Source: Diplonema japonicum
Taxonomy: Eukaryota; Euglenozoa; Diplonemea; Diplonemida; Diplonemidae
Length of the DNA: 64,000 nt
Reading direction: 5' to 3'
Assembly: GCA_964019335.1 (NCBI GenBank)
Contig: OZ025732.1
Coordinates: 186,001 to 250,000, forward strand
Shown here: positions 9,062 through 17,905 of the stretch, piece after piece
How the letters are laid out: the number at the start of each line of letters is the position of its first letter
Position numbering within the stretch: the stretch's first letter is position 1
Position numbers and translations under genes: made by a program
Notes under the pieces: model-generated
Seen by the model: only the letters and a program-made list of their open reading frames with translations
Database searches by the model: none
Told to the model about the DNA's origin: nothing

Positions 9062-10215
9062 CCCTGGAGCCGCCCGTGGCCCGAGCCGAGGCAGACGCTC
9101 CCCTAGACCCTCACCAGGCGGATGGTGGTTTAGAAATGATCGACCTCACGCAGGACTCCCCGGACAGACCCTCGCGCAAGAAGAAGCACGACGGCACTGC
9201 TTACGAGCACGAAAGCCGTCGTGGTAAGAGTTCCTCCACAGGCGATGGGGATCTTCTCATCCTGCGCGAGCAGTCACAGGGTTTTGATCAGGAAGCCCTC
9301 AACCGAAGGGCCCTCCAGAGACGGATGGATCGATACCTCAGTCTCTTGGTTTACTTCCGGCGACACCCGGAGCTCTTGGACGAACACCAGCGTCAGCTCC
9401 TGTCGGTCGGTCCCCTCCCGATGCACCTGGACACCTCTCCACATCAACTGCTGCTCGAGGCCCGTGACACGGATAGAACTGCCGACCAACAGGCAACCGT
9501 CGCCAACCAGGAACAGCTTCTTCTGATTGCGCACAAGGCGTTGCCTACCACCGAACGTCTTCGGTTGTCTCACGAATGGCACTCGGGGCTGAACACCGCG
9601 GTACAGCAACAGTGGTGGTCGGAGTTCTTCGCCCAAGGCGGCTGGAAACACCCACTCTTCGGTTCCGAGGCCCCAAGAGGTGACGAGACTAGGACTCCAG
9701 GGAGGACCCCTCTCCTGCTCACCTACAACGGGGAGAGGAACAAACGCCCGGAACCCGAAGACGGCCCCGCCCTTCCCGCGGCCAAACGGGATCTCGCCGC
9801 GACGAGGCCGAACACCAGAGTCACTGGACTTGTCGCCCTTAAGAGGCTCACCAGGGAAGCAGACGTCGACGGCCCTGAGGACCTGGATGAGCTTCGACAC
9901 CTGGGCTTCCTTTCCCAGGGCGAGGCCGTCTTTGACCTCAGCTGCATGTCCAGGGCTTGCACACACTTCCTGGGTGAGACCCCCATGGTCACGGTCCCCC
10001 TCGACACACGCGTCGCGATCCCGTGTCTGCTGGTCTGTTATGACTCGACGTGGCTCTACGCTTCCCGCCAGGGACAGGGCTTTCGGTTGCAGACCCAAGG
10101 GTTCAAGGACAAGTCGTATCCGACTGTGGCAGCCCTACTCGCTGACTTCGTGGGGGCAGGGACCCTCTACTACAGCGAGTCACAGTGGTCGACTGTGCTG
10201 AACTCCTACAACTAG
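9031..10215 (+). CDS. PLE-A C-terminal domain
   Basis: It carries the SUMO-interacting-like motif MIDLTQDSPD near 9,136-9,165, a basic patch (RKKKHD), a helical region (LNRRALQRRMDRYLSLLVYF) and a C-terminal domain with a conserved Cys/aromatic pattern (FDLSCMSRACTHFLGETPMV to STVLNSYN). I do not recognise a known fold in this last domain. The same end is encoded by the minus-strand copy at 40,286-40,903. The stop TAG at 10,213-10,215 is followed within 25 bases by the structured 3' region. Confidence 0.65.
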   Translation: MVNAQRDTTLTLEPPVARAEADAPLDPHQADGGLEMIDLTQDSPDRPSRKKKHDGTAYEHESRRGKSSSTGDGDLLILREQSQGFDQEALNRRALQRRMDRYLSLLVYFRRHPELLDEHQRQLLSVGPLPMHLDTSPHQLLLEARDTDRTADQQATVANQEQLLLIAHKALPTTERLRLSHEWHSGLNTAVQQQWWSEFFAQGGWKHPLFGSEAPRGDETRTPGRTPLLLTYNGERNKRPEPEDGPALPAAKRDLAATRPNTRVTGLVALKRLTREADVDGPEDLDELRHLGFLSQGEAVFDLSCMSRACTHFLGETPMVTVPLDTRVAIPCLLVCYDSTWLYASRQGQGFRLQTQGFKDKSYPTVAALLADFVGAGTLYYSESQWSTVLNSYN

Positions 10216-10240
10216 GAACTACTGGAGACGACCCTACGCA

Positions 10241-10701
10241 ATGTAGGAGTGCCGGCCCGGCGTGCTACGAGGGCGATAGGCTATGCAGGGTCTCACAGAC
10301 CTCGCACCCTATGATTTTAGTTTCCACCTTTTCCTTTTCCACTTCTTGACTCTTAACTTCCCTTCTGCTTTCCCAACATGGTTTCCGTCCCGGGTATGAC
10401 GTTAAACTGCGTCCGCCGACACATTTGGGTCAACATTCTCTGATGACCAAGCCGTCTTTTTCCGTTTCTTCTCCCCTTCTCTTTGTTATGTTATTTTCAT
10501 TATTCTTTCTGGCGATAGACTGATACGGGCCATGGAAGCAACCTCTGCTTAATTCCTGGTACGTGGGAGGCTCCTCTTGAGGATGTCAGTCACCTTTTCC
10601 CTTTTTTACTCGACTCTCTGTTTTCGTATGCAGTATTTATTCTTTCCCACCCCTTTTTATCTATTTCTTCGCTTCTTCATCCTAACTTAAAACCATTTCA
10701 G
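10241..10701 (+). promoter_or_regulatory. PLE-A 3' tail ending in a 3' splice-site-like sequence
   Basis: About 460 bases follow the stop: GTAGGAGTGCCGGCCCGGCG (short GC hairpin), CACAGACCTCGCACCCTATG, pyrimidine-rich tracts, GGGTATGACGTTAAACTGCG, a GGTCA/TGACC hairpin, CGTATGCAGTATTTATTC, TTCTTCGCTTCTTCATCC and TAACTTAAAACCATTTCAG. The end has every hallmark of a 3' splice site: a branch-point-like CTAAC about 19 bases before the AG and a preceding pyrimidine-rich stretch. It is the last base of the element in every copy with a clear junction. Confidence 0.75.
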
Positions 10702-11538
10702 CCACCTCTGAGACCATCAGCATTGAGGCAGTGGCTTCGGAGGAGATGATGAAGGTGAAGGAGAGGATCGCATCGATGGGAGGGTTGGATGTGGACATCT
10801 TCACCCTCACCTTCGATGGGGAGGTGGTGGCGGCAGCTGCTGACGACAGCGGTGGACAGCTCGTCTGAGATCTTCCTTTTGAGGATGGAAGCATGCTTGA
10901 AGTGGTGGTGTGCAAGAGGCAGGCGGCTCTGTTGAAACGAGGGAAGAACACCCCTTTTTTTTACTAATAGTTTAAAGGTAGCGGAAGCACTTCTTGAGCA
11001 CAATGCTGATGTGAAGGCAAGGGACAATGAAGGAAACACGTGTCTGCACTACGCTGTTGAAAGAGGTTGGTTCGAAGTGTTGCCTGTTCTGCTGAGACAC
11101 AATGCAGATGTGACGGCAAGGAACGATGAAGGGAAGACGCCTCTCGATCTTGTCCCCTCTGTGTGATGAGGACATTACCAAAGCGATGCGATACCTGTTG
11201 GAGGACCCGAGTCTCGCTCATGATCTGGAGCTGTTCGAAAGTGGGAGGGAGCTGAGCGACGTCAGCAGGCTTTCTGTTGTTCAACTGATTTCAAAGTGTA
11301 TTAACATGAGTTGGTGATCACTCCACACATGCCTGATTTCAAGGAGTATTCCCCGTGAGCGCCACAAAAGCCTGTGGGAAACGAAGCAACCCCTCATACG
11401 TGTGAGGGCACAGGTCTTAGAAGCGTCCCAAGAGCAACAAAGCGACTCATTTACGAGTTAGATTTAAAAAAAAAAAAAAAAAAAAAAAAAGCCATTCTGA
11501 TTTCAAGGTATACTAGCGACACACGTGTCGCGTTGCGA

Positions 11539-12097
11539 TCACTCCACATGTTTCGTCATCAGCGGCCATTCATCGAACACTTCCGCGTGCCCAGAAACTA
11601 CCCCCCCCAGCGGTGGCGTTGTTTCTGAAGAAGCTCCCTGTGTCCCTCTTGGGTGCGTCCCTCGTAAGGTACCCGAAACTGGACGCACTTGAAGCTGCCC
11701 ATGTGTACTCGATGATGGAAGAGACAGGAAGTGTCTCGGGTGTCCCTTCGGACTTCTTTGCGCTGGTGTATGCTTTGATCTGGCGGTTCATGATATCCCT
11801 CCCCAGGGAGTCAGTGATGGCGTAGAATCGCTGAGTCTTCATGCACGCCAGCACTTCTGTGTGGGTGAACTGTTTTAGCTTGCAGGACTCGGGCCTCCAT
11901 GTTCCGTTTGAGATCTTCCCTGGGTATATCTCCCGCATGGCCGTGCACGGTCTGTCCTGCCCTGATGGCGGAGTGGGTTGTACCCCCACCCCGCTGGTGG
12001 TCTTGGAGTCTTGGTCCGCCCCCTTCACCCCGTCCCATATGTACCCGCACATTACAATAGTGATGATAGCGATCAAGGTTTTGGTACCGAGCCGCAT
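11539..12097 (-). pseudogene. PC-esterase / TBL-like membrane protein with a poly-C frameshift
   Basis: The ATG at 12,097 follows an A-rich leader on the minus strand. The N-terminus MRLGTKTLIAIITIVMCGYI is a signal anchor. Next comes NGTWRPESCKLKQFTH, then ACMKTQRFYAITDSLGRDIM, which resembles the W-P-x-C and GDS-type region of PMR5/TBL and CAS1 PC-esterases that O-acylate glycans (here ITDSLGR instead of xGDSxxR). The frame breaks at the C8 run 11,601-11,608. In the neighbouring frame the protein would continue VVSGHAEVFDEWPLMTKHVE to a TGA at 11,539-11,541. At under 190 residues it is shorter than typical family members, so it is probably a partial copy. Pieces of its 3' end recur at 17,465-17,528 and 34,787-34,838. 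Confidence 0.5.
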
Positions 12098-12187
12098 TTT
12101 CTTTTTTTTTTTTCTCCCCGCTCCTCCTGAAAAAAAGGTTTTCTTTTTTTTTTCTTTTTAACCATTAAGCCCACAGGATAATAACCG

Positions 12188-12218
<31 letters not shown>

Positions 12219-12345
12219 TCAACTTCCTAAAGAAAAGAATTCAAAAAAAGAAATGGCGAAGAAGTGACATTCAGGCCCTGAGCTGGCTTTTAACCTTATG
12301 ATCTTTTGACCCAATACCCTGTTGTAAGGGGGAAAAAAAGAAAAT

Positions 12346-15300
12346 AAATATATATGAGTTAAAGGAAGTCTTTGTGAGACGCCCCCTTGTTCTCATCTTC
12401 TACCTGCACCTATCCCCTTTCAGCAGCGGTTTCTCCTCCTTTGGTGGTCTTGCCGGCCTTGTCCCCAGCCTGGCCGCTCTTTCTCTTCGTTCTCTCGCCC
12501 ATTGTCCTTTCAACGCCTCTAGGTCATGCTTGGTCTTCGGTGATGCAAATATCGCCCTCCTGTTCCATCCGATCACCGCCTTTGTCCTCCCGATGGATCG
12601 TAGTGTGTGCACCCTTGTGCTCGGCTCAGCTGGGAAGGCCCTCCTTCCTTTCACCTTCTTCAGTACCCTCCCTAGCTCCCATGTGTGCCAGATCTTCTTC
12701 ATCAGTCCATGCAATCTCCTCGCTTTCTGCTGTACTTCTGCGAGATCCCCCAGCTTCCCTCCAAGGGTCTTCCCGGTCACGTTCTCGAAATCCAGTGCCA
12801 GCTCCACCGTCGACACTGACGTGTTCCTGTTGCCTGCATACCAGCGCAGTTGCCGCATCCACCTCAGCACCTCCTTCGTGTACTCCCGTAGGACATCCCC
12901 TGCCGGTAGCTTGCCGAAGTCCTTGTCCGACGGTACTGGGTGTTCTTGACCTTGTGTGATCTCCAGCCACTGGTGTGTGTGGTACACCTCTTGCCTCTTC
13001 GCTTGTAGGGCTGCGTCCCGCTCCCCCACCACCGCCAGCAGGTACCTCTGCGTTCCTTCGAGCCTTTCCCTGACATCCTTCCCTGCTCCCCTTGGCAGGA
13101 TGCCATGCAGCTTCGTACACGGTTCCAGCCCCCTGCGCGTCATGCCTTCGTGTTCTTCCCGCTGTTGCACTTCCTTGGCCTTTTCGCACTCCCACAGTGC
13201 GTGCTCCAGCATGTTGGGCAGCTGTTGCTCCTGACCGCAGATGTCGCAGTGTGCCGTCGTGGGTTTGGCCTGCTTAGCTTCTTGCTTCCTCGCCTCCGCA
13301 ATCAGCCACTTTTCGGTGTCCTGTCCTTTCTCTTCTTCTTCTTCTTGTTCATCTTCAGCCTCGTCTTCATCCTCGTCTTCTTCTCCTTCCGCCATCGGGA
13401 TGTGCTCCACCGTGTCCGTGCGCCATCCCCGTGGGTTGATGTAAAACACTGCCCCCGAGATGATCCTTCGCACGTCCCTTGCTGCAATCGGGTCCGTCAC
13501 CACCAGCTTCCTCCACAGCGCGTTGGTCTCCGCTGCTGCCGCAGCTTCCATGCCCCCCATGGTGCTCCGTTTGCTCATGATTTCCTGTGCTTCCGCCCGC
13601 CTGAGTCGGTCCCTGATGTAGTGCTTGTAGGGCTCCTTTTCCAGTGCGTGGGTGTCCTTCAGCTGTGCCCAGCTTAACTTGATCTGAGGCAGCCACCTTT
13701 CCATCATGATGCCCACCGGTCCCAGCGGTATCTTCTTCCCGCTGTACCGTTTGGCAATGGCGTCGCAGCGTGTCCACAGCTTGTCGTCCTTCTTGCAGGC
13801 TCTGTATAGGAGCATAAGTGCTCTGTATGCAGCTGTCATCTGTAGGTGGCTCGTGTGTCCCGGCAGTGTCACGGATAGTACTGTGCCTGGGTTCCTGGTG
13901 CAGTACTTCTGCCCCCAGAGCGCGTACGTGGTCTCCTTCACCAGCGTGGCCATTTGTCCCGTTTTCGGCGGTGAGAATGGGCAGTCGTAGAGGCAGCTCG
14001 GTAGGATCGTGTTGCTGATGATCTTCGCCTTCTGCTGAAAGGACAACGGCGTTGCTCCCAGCCTGCTCAGCGTCCCGAGTGCCTCCGCCGTCCTGTCGCT
14101 GTTGGTTTGCGGCCTGCCGTCTGTCCGCAGCTTGGCTCCCAGTACTCCTACAGTCCGTGTCGGCTGCAGTTCCTCGCCTTTCACCTTCACCTCCGGTGTC
14201 TTCCTGTTCACTGCAAAGGTCTTCGTCTTCCTGGTGTTGAGCTTCATCCCCACCTGTTTGCAGAAGGCTTCCACTGCGTCTACGCCTTCCTGCAACGCCG
14301 CACCGAGCCGTGCCAAGAGGTATGCATCGTCCGCGTAAGACAGCGAGCGGACCCCTGTGTCGTTCTCCACCTGCTTCATTAGTACCGCCAACAGCGCGTT
14401 GATGAGTACCACTGAAATCGGGCATCCCTGAAGGATTCCATTGGTTGTGTGGAACTCCTCCCCCACGCCTGCTGCGTACCTGAACCGTCTTCGCATGCCT
14501 GCGTACATTCCTTTCAGTGCCCTGAGGATGCCTGTGTCCATGCCCATGTCCTCCACCAGCTCCAGAACCAGCTGTTGCGGTACACTGTCAAAGCATTTCG
14601 CAAAGTCGAGTGCCACCCCGACTAGCGGTTTCCCCTCCAGAATGGATTCTTCGATGTCAAGGGCGAGGTCCAAAAGTGCGTCCTCTGTCCCGAAACCAGT
14701 GCGGAATCCGTATTGCTTGTCGTGTATCCATTTCTCCTGCCAGATGAGGATATCAGACAGTCGCGCGCATGCCCAGAGTCTGTACACCGCAGATGTGACT
14801 GTGATAGGCCTGTGCTCCAGTGGTCCCGCATCGTCGCACTTCGGTACGAGGGTAACCAGTGCCGTTTTCATGGCTTCCGGCCACCTCCCCGTTGCTTCGA
14901 TCGCATGGAAGAGCATCGCCCAGGCGTCTAGTACTGACTCTGGTAGTTTCCGTAGCTCTAGCATCCTCCACCCGTCGATGCCTGCCGCGCTTTTCTTGCT
15001 TTTCTTTCTGAGCACTTCCCTCAGCCTTGCTCCCGTCAGTTGTGTCCTCTCCATCTCATGCCGTTGCACGAACTTGCTGTACTTTGCCTTGAAGGGGGCA
15101 TAGAGGGGCTCCGGTCGGGACTCGTATTTCGCAAAGACGGTCTTCCACGCCTTGCGCATGACGCTGTCGATCAGTCCGGGGGACGCAAAGAGCACCATCC
15201 CTTCCTTGACCGCCCTGGTTCCGTCGCTTTGACGTTTGCCTTTCGCGACTTTTACCAGTCTTGTTGTCTCGCGTCCTGCTGCAACCTCGGCCAGGTATTC

Positions 15301-15385
15301 TCGTCTCCGTGACGTGTTCGCCTCGGTTCTTTTCTTCCGTTCCTCAGCTGCAATTGCGTCTTCCATGTTCAGCGCTGCTGCCAGC
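12346..15385 (-). mobile_element. LINE-A retrotransposon inserted into a UBL-LRR gene
   Basis: One long frame (12,400-15,366) plus a short 3' region ends in GAACAAGGGGGCGTCTCACA-type sequence, CTTCCTTTAACTCAT and ATATATATTTATT. The same 3' end recurs at 31,801-31,878 and 54,567-54,838. The right border lies in the UBL-LRR gene at about 15,385, where coding sequence resumes with CTTGAGAGCTCAGAAGTGG. No target duplication is obvious, and the 5' part with ORF1 and endonuclease is absent, so the copy is 5'-truncated. Confidence 0.8.
12400..15366 (-). CDS. LINE-A reverse transcriptase polyprotein
   Basis: The uninterrupted frame has 988 codons. Non-LTR RT landmarks in order: SAAGIDGWRM (about residue 125), LVPKCDDAGPLEHRPITVTS (about 175), YGFRTGFGTEDALLDL, motif A VALDFAKCFDSVPQQL (about 250), motif B LQGCPISVVLINALLAVLM (about 312) and the catalytic YADDAYLL (about 347). 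The C-terminal part has an acidic stretch and a knuckle CDICGQEQQLPNMLEHALWE-C (C-x2-C-x11-H-x4-C), as in many LINE C-termini. No RNase H or endonuclease domain is visible. It would reverse-transcribe the element RNA at a nicked target. The intact frame suggests recent activity, although the first Met may be internal to a longer protein. Confidence 0.85.
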   Translation of the reverse strand: MEDAIAAEERKKRTEANTSRRREYLAEVAAGRETTRLVKVAKGKRQSDGTRAVKEGMVLFASPGLIDSVMRKAWKTVFAKYESRPEPLYAPFKAKYSKFVQRHEMERTQLTGARLREVLRKKSKKSAAGIDGWRMLELRKLPESVLDAWAMLFHAIEATGRWPEAMKTALVTLVPKCDDAGPLEHRPITVTSAVYRLWACARLSDILIWQEKWIHDKQYGFRTGFGTEDALLDLALDIEESILEGKPLVGVALDFAKCFDSVPQQLVLELVEDMGMDTGILRALKGMYAGMRRRFRYAAGVGEEFHTTNGILQGCPISVVLINALLAVLMKQVENDTGVRSLSYADDAYLLARLGAALQEGVDAVEAFCKQVGMKLNTRKTKTFAVNRKTPEVKVKGEELQPTRTVGVLGAKLRTDGRPQTNSDRTAEALGTLSRLGATPLSFQQKAKIISNTILPSCLYDCPFSPPKTGQMATLVKETTYALWGQKYCTRNPGTVLSVTLPGHTSHLQMTAAYRALMLLYRACKKDDKLWTRCDAIAKRYSGKKIPLGPVGIMMERWLPQIKLSWAQLKDTHALEKEPYKHYIRDRLRRAEAQEIMSKRSTMGGMEAAAAAETNALWRKLVVTDPIAARDVRRIISGAVFYINPRGWRTDTVEHIPMAEGEEDEDEDEAEDEQEEEEEKGQDTEKWLIAEARKQEAKQAKPTTAHCDICGQEQQLPNMLEHALWECEKAKEVQQREEHEGMTRRGLEPCTKLHGILPRGAGKDVRERLEGTQRYLLAVVGERDAALQAKRQEVYHTHQWLEITQGQEHPVPSDKDFGKLPAGDVLREYTKEVLRWMRQLRWYAGNRNTSVSTVELALDFENVTGKTLGGKLGDLAEVQQKARRLHGLMKKIWHTWELGRVLKKVKGRRAFPAEPSTRVHTLRSIGRTKAVIGWNRRAIFASPKTKHDLEALKGQWARERRERAARLGTRPARPPKEEKPLLKGDRCR

Positions 15386-15996
15386 AGCTTGAGAGCTCAG
15401 AAGTGGTTTCAGAGCTTGAGGAGCTTGTGAGAGCTGACCCTGAGCTTGTTCTGGTGGTGGAGGTGGGGAACTCGCCAGCTGTCGAAGTCTTGTCCATGTA
15501 CAGGACGGTCCTTCCTTCTGAACTTCGGTTCCTCGTTGTCACCGACTCCACAGGCTGTGTTACAAGGATAGGCTCTGGGTTTCTTCAAGAGTGCGACCAC
15601 CTGACGTCTGTTGATCTCATCCTCCCCAATGTTTCCACCATTGATGAAAATCTTTTATATGAGTGCGAAAATCTAGAAACCATCAACTTGAATGCGATGA
15701 CCAATCTTTCTTCCATTGGTGATCGCTTCTTGTTTGGGTGCGAATAACTAGAAACCATCAACTTGAATGCGATGACCAATCTTTCTTCTATTGGTTGTTA
15801 CTTCTTGTCTGGGTGCAAAAAACTAGAAACCATCGACTTGAATGCGATGACCAATCTTTCTTCTATTGGTCATAACTTCTTGAAGGGGTGCAAAAAACTA
15901 GAAACCATCAACTTGAATGCGATGACCAATCTTTCTTCCATTGGTGATGGCTTCTTGGAGGGGTGCGTAAAACTAGAAACTGTCGACTTGAATTAA
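15386..15996 (+). pseudogene. UBL-LRR gene remnant downstream of LINE-A
   Basis: It encodes the linker VVSELEELVRADPELVLVVE, the cap LRR and only four of the 23-residue LRR units, ending in the family C-terminus ETVDLN. One unit carries TGCGAATAACTAG instead of TGCGAAAAACTAG, a single A-to-T change that creates a stop at 15,745-15,747. The 5' half was displaced by LINE-A. Otherwise it is nearly identical to 18,190-19,240. Confidence 0.8.
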
Positions 15997-16064
15997 AAAG
16001 AAAAGTCGGTGTTTAGAGGAAGAAGAAAAAAAGAGGGGGAAAAAAGAAGAAAAAAGAACACCCT

Positions 16065-16488
16065 AGGCTATGCAGGGTCTCACAGACCTCGCACCCTATG
16101 ATTTTAGTTTCCACCTTTTCCTTTTCCACTTCTTGACTTTTAACTTCCCTTCTGCTTTCCCAACATGGTTTCCGTCCCGGGTATGACGTTAAACTGCGTC
16201 CGCTGACGCATTTGGGTCAACATTCTCTGATGACCAAGCCGTCTTTTTCCGTTTCTTCTCCCCTTCTCTTTGTTATGTTATTTTCATTATTCTTTCTGGC
16301 GATAGACTGATACGGGCCATGGAAGCAACCTCTGCTTAATTCCTGGTACGTGGGAGGCTCCTCTTGAGGATGTCAGTCACCTTTTCCCTTTTTTACTCGA
16401 CTCTCTGTTTTCGTATGCAGTATTTATTCTTTCCCACCCCTTTTTATCTATTTCTTCGCTTCTTCATCCTAACTTGAAACCATTTCAG
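16065..16488 (+). repeat. PLE-A 3' tail, solo copy
   Basis: It starts at AGGCTATGCAGGGTCTCACA and runs to CATTTCAG at 16,488, collinear with 10,275-10,701. It is joined on the left to the downstream flank of the LRR remnant (AAAAAGAACACCC). The right flank (CTACCTAGAGGGCTGC) gives no visible target duplication, so one border has probably been rearranged. Confidence 0.75.
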
Positions 16489-16741
16489 CTACCTAGAGGG
16501 CTGCATGTAAGGCTATGCTATTGGAGTAGTGTCCAACCGCATAAGGTAGTGTGGCATCTTCAGGGGTGGATAAGTAGAGACAAGGGACGTTCCCAAAACA
16601 CGGAACATCCTTTGTTTCACGCTCTTCCTTTTTTTAAAGTGTGATGCGCTAGTTCTTTTACAAGCCCCCTCCCCCTTTCATAAATCATAAATCACAACAA
16701 CAAAATAAAAACAGAACAATAGAACACAGTATTGAAAAGAA

Positions 16742-17298
16742 AAGAATTGAAAGAAAGCGAAGGACCATCGGCAGTGACGCCGCAGGCGAGGCTCCCCGGA
16801 CCCGGTCCCTGTTTGTGACCCGGTCTCGATAGTCCCTGACGACCCAGTCACCACAACTGGCCCAGTCTCGGTCCACGCCACAGACCCGTTATCCGCAGCT
16901 GATCCGCTCTCCGTTACGGACCCGGTCCCCATGCAGGTGGACAGGCCTGAGCCTCTGGGACGGCACGGATCGACTACATGGATGCAGCCCACGCCTTCAA
17001 CGGGACAATGAAGGAAACACGTGTCTGCACTACGCTGTTGAAAGAGGTTGGTTCGAAGTGTTGCCTGTTCTGCTGAGACACAATGCAGATGTGACGGCAA
17101 GGAACGATGAAGGGAAGACGGCTCTCGATCTTGTCCCCTCTGTGTGATGAGGACATTACCAAAGCGATGCGATACCTGTTGGAGGACCCGAGTCTCGCTC
17201 ATGATCTGGAGCTGTTCGAAAGTGGGAGGGAGCTGAGCGACGTCAGCAGGCTTTCTGTTGTTCAACTGATTTCAAAGTGTATTAACATGAGTTGGTGA
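16742..17298 (+). pseudogene. UBL-ankyrin pseudogene with PLE-B fragment replacing its middle
   Basis: A leader and UBL start (AAGCGAAGGACCATCGGCAG, GGCGAGGCTCCCC to 16,797) are followed by about 195 bases of PLE-B linker encoding DPVPVCDPVSIVPDDPV and similar Asp-Pro-Val repeats (compare 31,500-31,700). From about 16,999 the ankyrin 3' end resumes (GGGACAATGAAGGAAACACG) and is a copy of 11,020-11,317, including the frame-breaking CTGTGTGATGAGG. The PLE-B junction lies within ten bases of the PLE-A insertion point in the sister copies. Confidence 0.7.
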
Positions 17299-17464
17299 TC
17301 ACTCCACACATGCCTGATTTCAAGGAGTATTCCCCGTGAGCGCCACACGTGAGCGTCCCAAGAGCAACAAAGCGACTCATTTACGAGTTAGATTTAAAAA
17401 AAAAAAAAAAAAAAAAAAAGCCATTCTGATTTCAAGGTATACTAGCGACACACGTGTCGCGTTG

Positions 17465-17528
17465 CGATCACTCCACATGTTTCGTCATCAGCGGCCATTC
17501 ATCGAACACTTCCGCGTGCCCAGAAACT
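17465..17528 (-). pseudogene. 3' scrap of the PC-esterase-like gene
   Basis: The sequence TCCACATGTTTCGTCATCAG to GCCCAGAAACTA is identical to 11,542-11,600 and also occurs at 34,787-34,838. On the minus strand it encodes VSGHAEVFDEWPLMTKHV. It travelled with the neighbouring poly-A and ankyrin segment in a duplication. Confidence 0.55.
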
Positions 17529-17730
17529 AAAGCGCCCAGAGACGTTGACACCCTGACGAGGGCCCCCGTCCAACGAAGCTGTGTCAAAAATAGAAACCCC
17601 CTGGGAGCAAGCTTTCCGTACTTCTGAAACACAACGCAGTTATGAATGCCGAACTTTTAACGAAAAAGAAAAGCCCCCCCCCCCAGCCAAATTTTACCCC
17701 CACCCCCCGATAATTTTACCCCCACCGCCC

Positions 17731-17905
17731 TCGCCTCTCTACTCTAACTTAAAATCATTTCAGCCACCCCGATAACCTGTTTTCTTTTTTTACTTGCTTT
17801 TTACTCCTACATACAATATCATTTCAGCCCACCCGATAACGTAATCTAAAAAGAAGAGAAAAAAAGAATACTGAGGTTCGGCACACCCACAGTAGCCAAA
17901 AGAAA
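17731..17905 (+). promoter_or_regulatory. Conserved 5' flank of the UBL-LRR genes
   Basis: Two acceptor-like sequences lie close together: CTCTAACTTAAAATCATTTC-AG ending at 17,763, and ACATACAATATCATTTCAG ending at 17,827. CCCACCCGATAACGTAATC and an A-rich leader follow up to the ATG. The block from CCCCGATAACCTGTTTTC onward is repeated before the second LRR gene (34,862-35,008). It may hold a leader intron acceptor or a spliced-leader acceptor. No TATA box is evident. Confidence 0.4.

Larger units (their letters stand above)
7851..10701 (+). mobile_element. PLE-A, 5'-truncated copy with 19-bp target-site duplication
   Basis: The insertion starts inside the peptidase domain (EVFRAGMKESPCLIVGPLKR) and runs through the Thr/Ser/Pro-rich linker, the IDLT motif and the C-terminal domain to the 3' tail, ending at CAG 10,701. 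CCACCTCTGAGACCATCAG occurs at 7,832-7,850 and 10,702-10,720. A deletion at about 9,020 shifts the frame; the copy at 32,010-34,266 shares that deletion, so the two loci have a common source. TPRT-like 5' truncation with a fixed 3' end is what is expected of a Penelope-like or LINE element. Confidence 0.85.
7797..11317 (+). pseudogene. UBL-ankyrin pseudogene split by a PLE-A insertion
   Basis: The 5' piece (7,797-7,850) encodes the start of the UBL domain (VTLQARLPTSETI) with a damaged N-terminus. PLE-A occupies 7,851-10,701, and the UBL resumes at 10,702 after a 19-base target duplication. It continues to about 10,940 with an in-frame stop (CAGCTCGTCTGAGATC), then jumps by deletion into ankyrin repeats (VAEALLEHNADVKARDNEGN). 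A 2-base change at about 11,158 (CTGTGTGATGAGG) breaks the frame before the conserved tail AMRYLLEDPSLAHDL. The last 350 bases are duplicated at 16,999-17,298 with the same lesion. Confidence 0.8.

Noticed and set aside
10430-10460. Hammerhead ribozyme in the PLE-A tail (CTGATGA at about 10,440)
   Set aside because: No GAAA box or matching stems follow at a workable distance; the bases form a GGTCA/TGACC hairpin instead.
12387-15312. Long plus-strand frames opposite the LINE-A reverse transcriptase
   Set aside because: Composition is Ser/Cys/Leu-rich with no domain, and the minus-strand RT frame is continuous with catalytic motifs; these are shadows.
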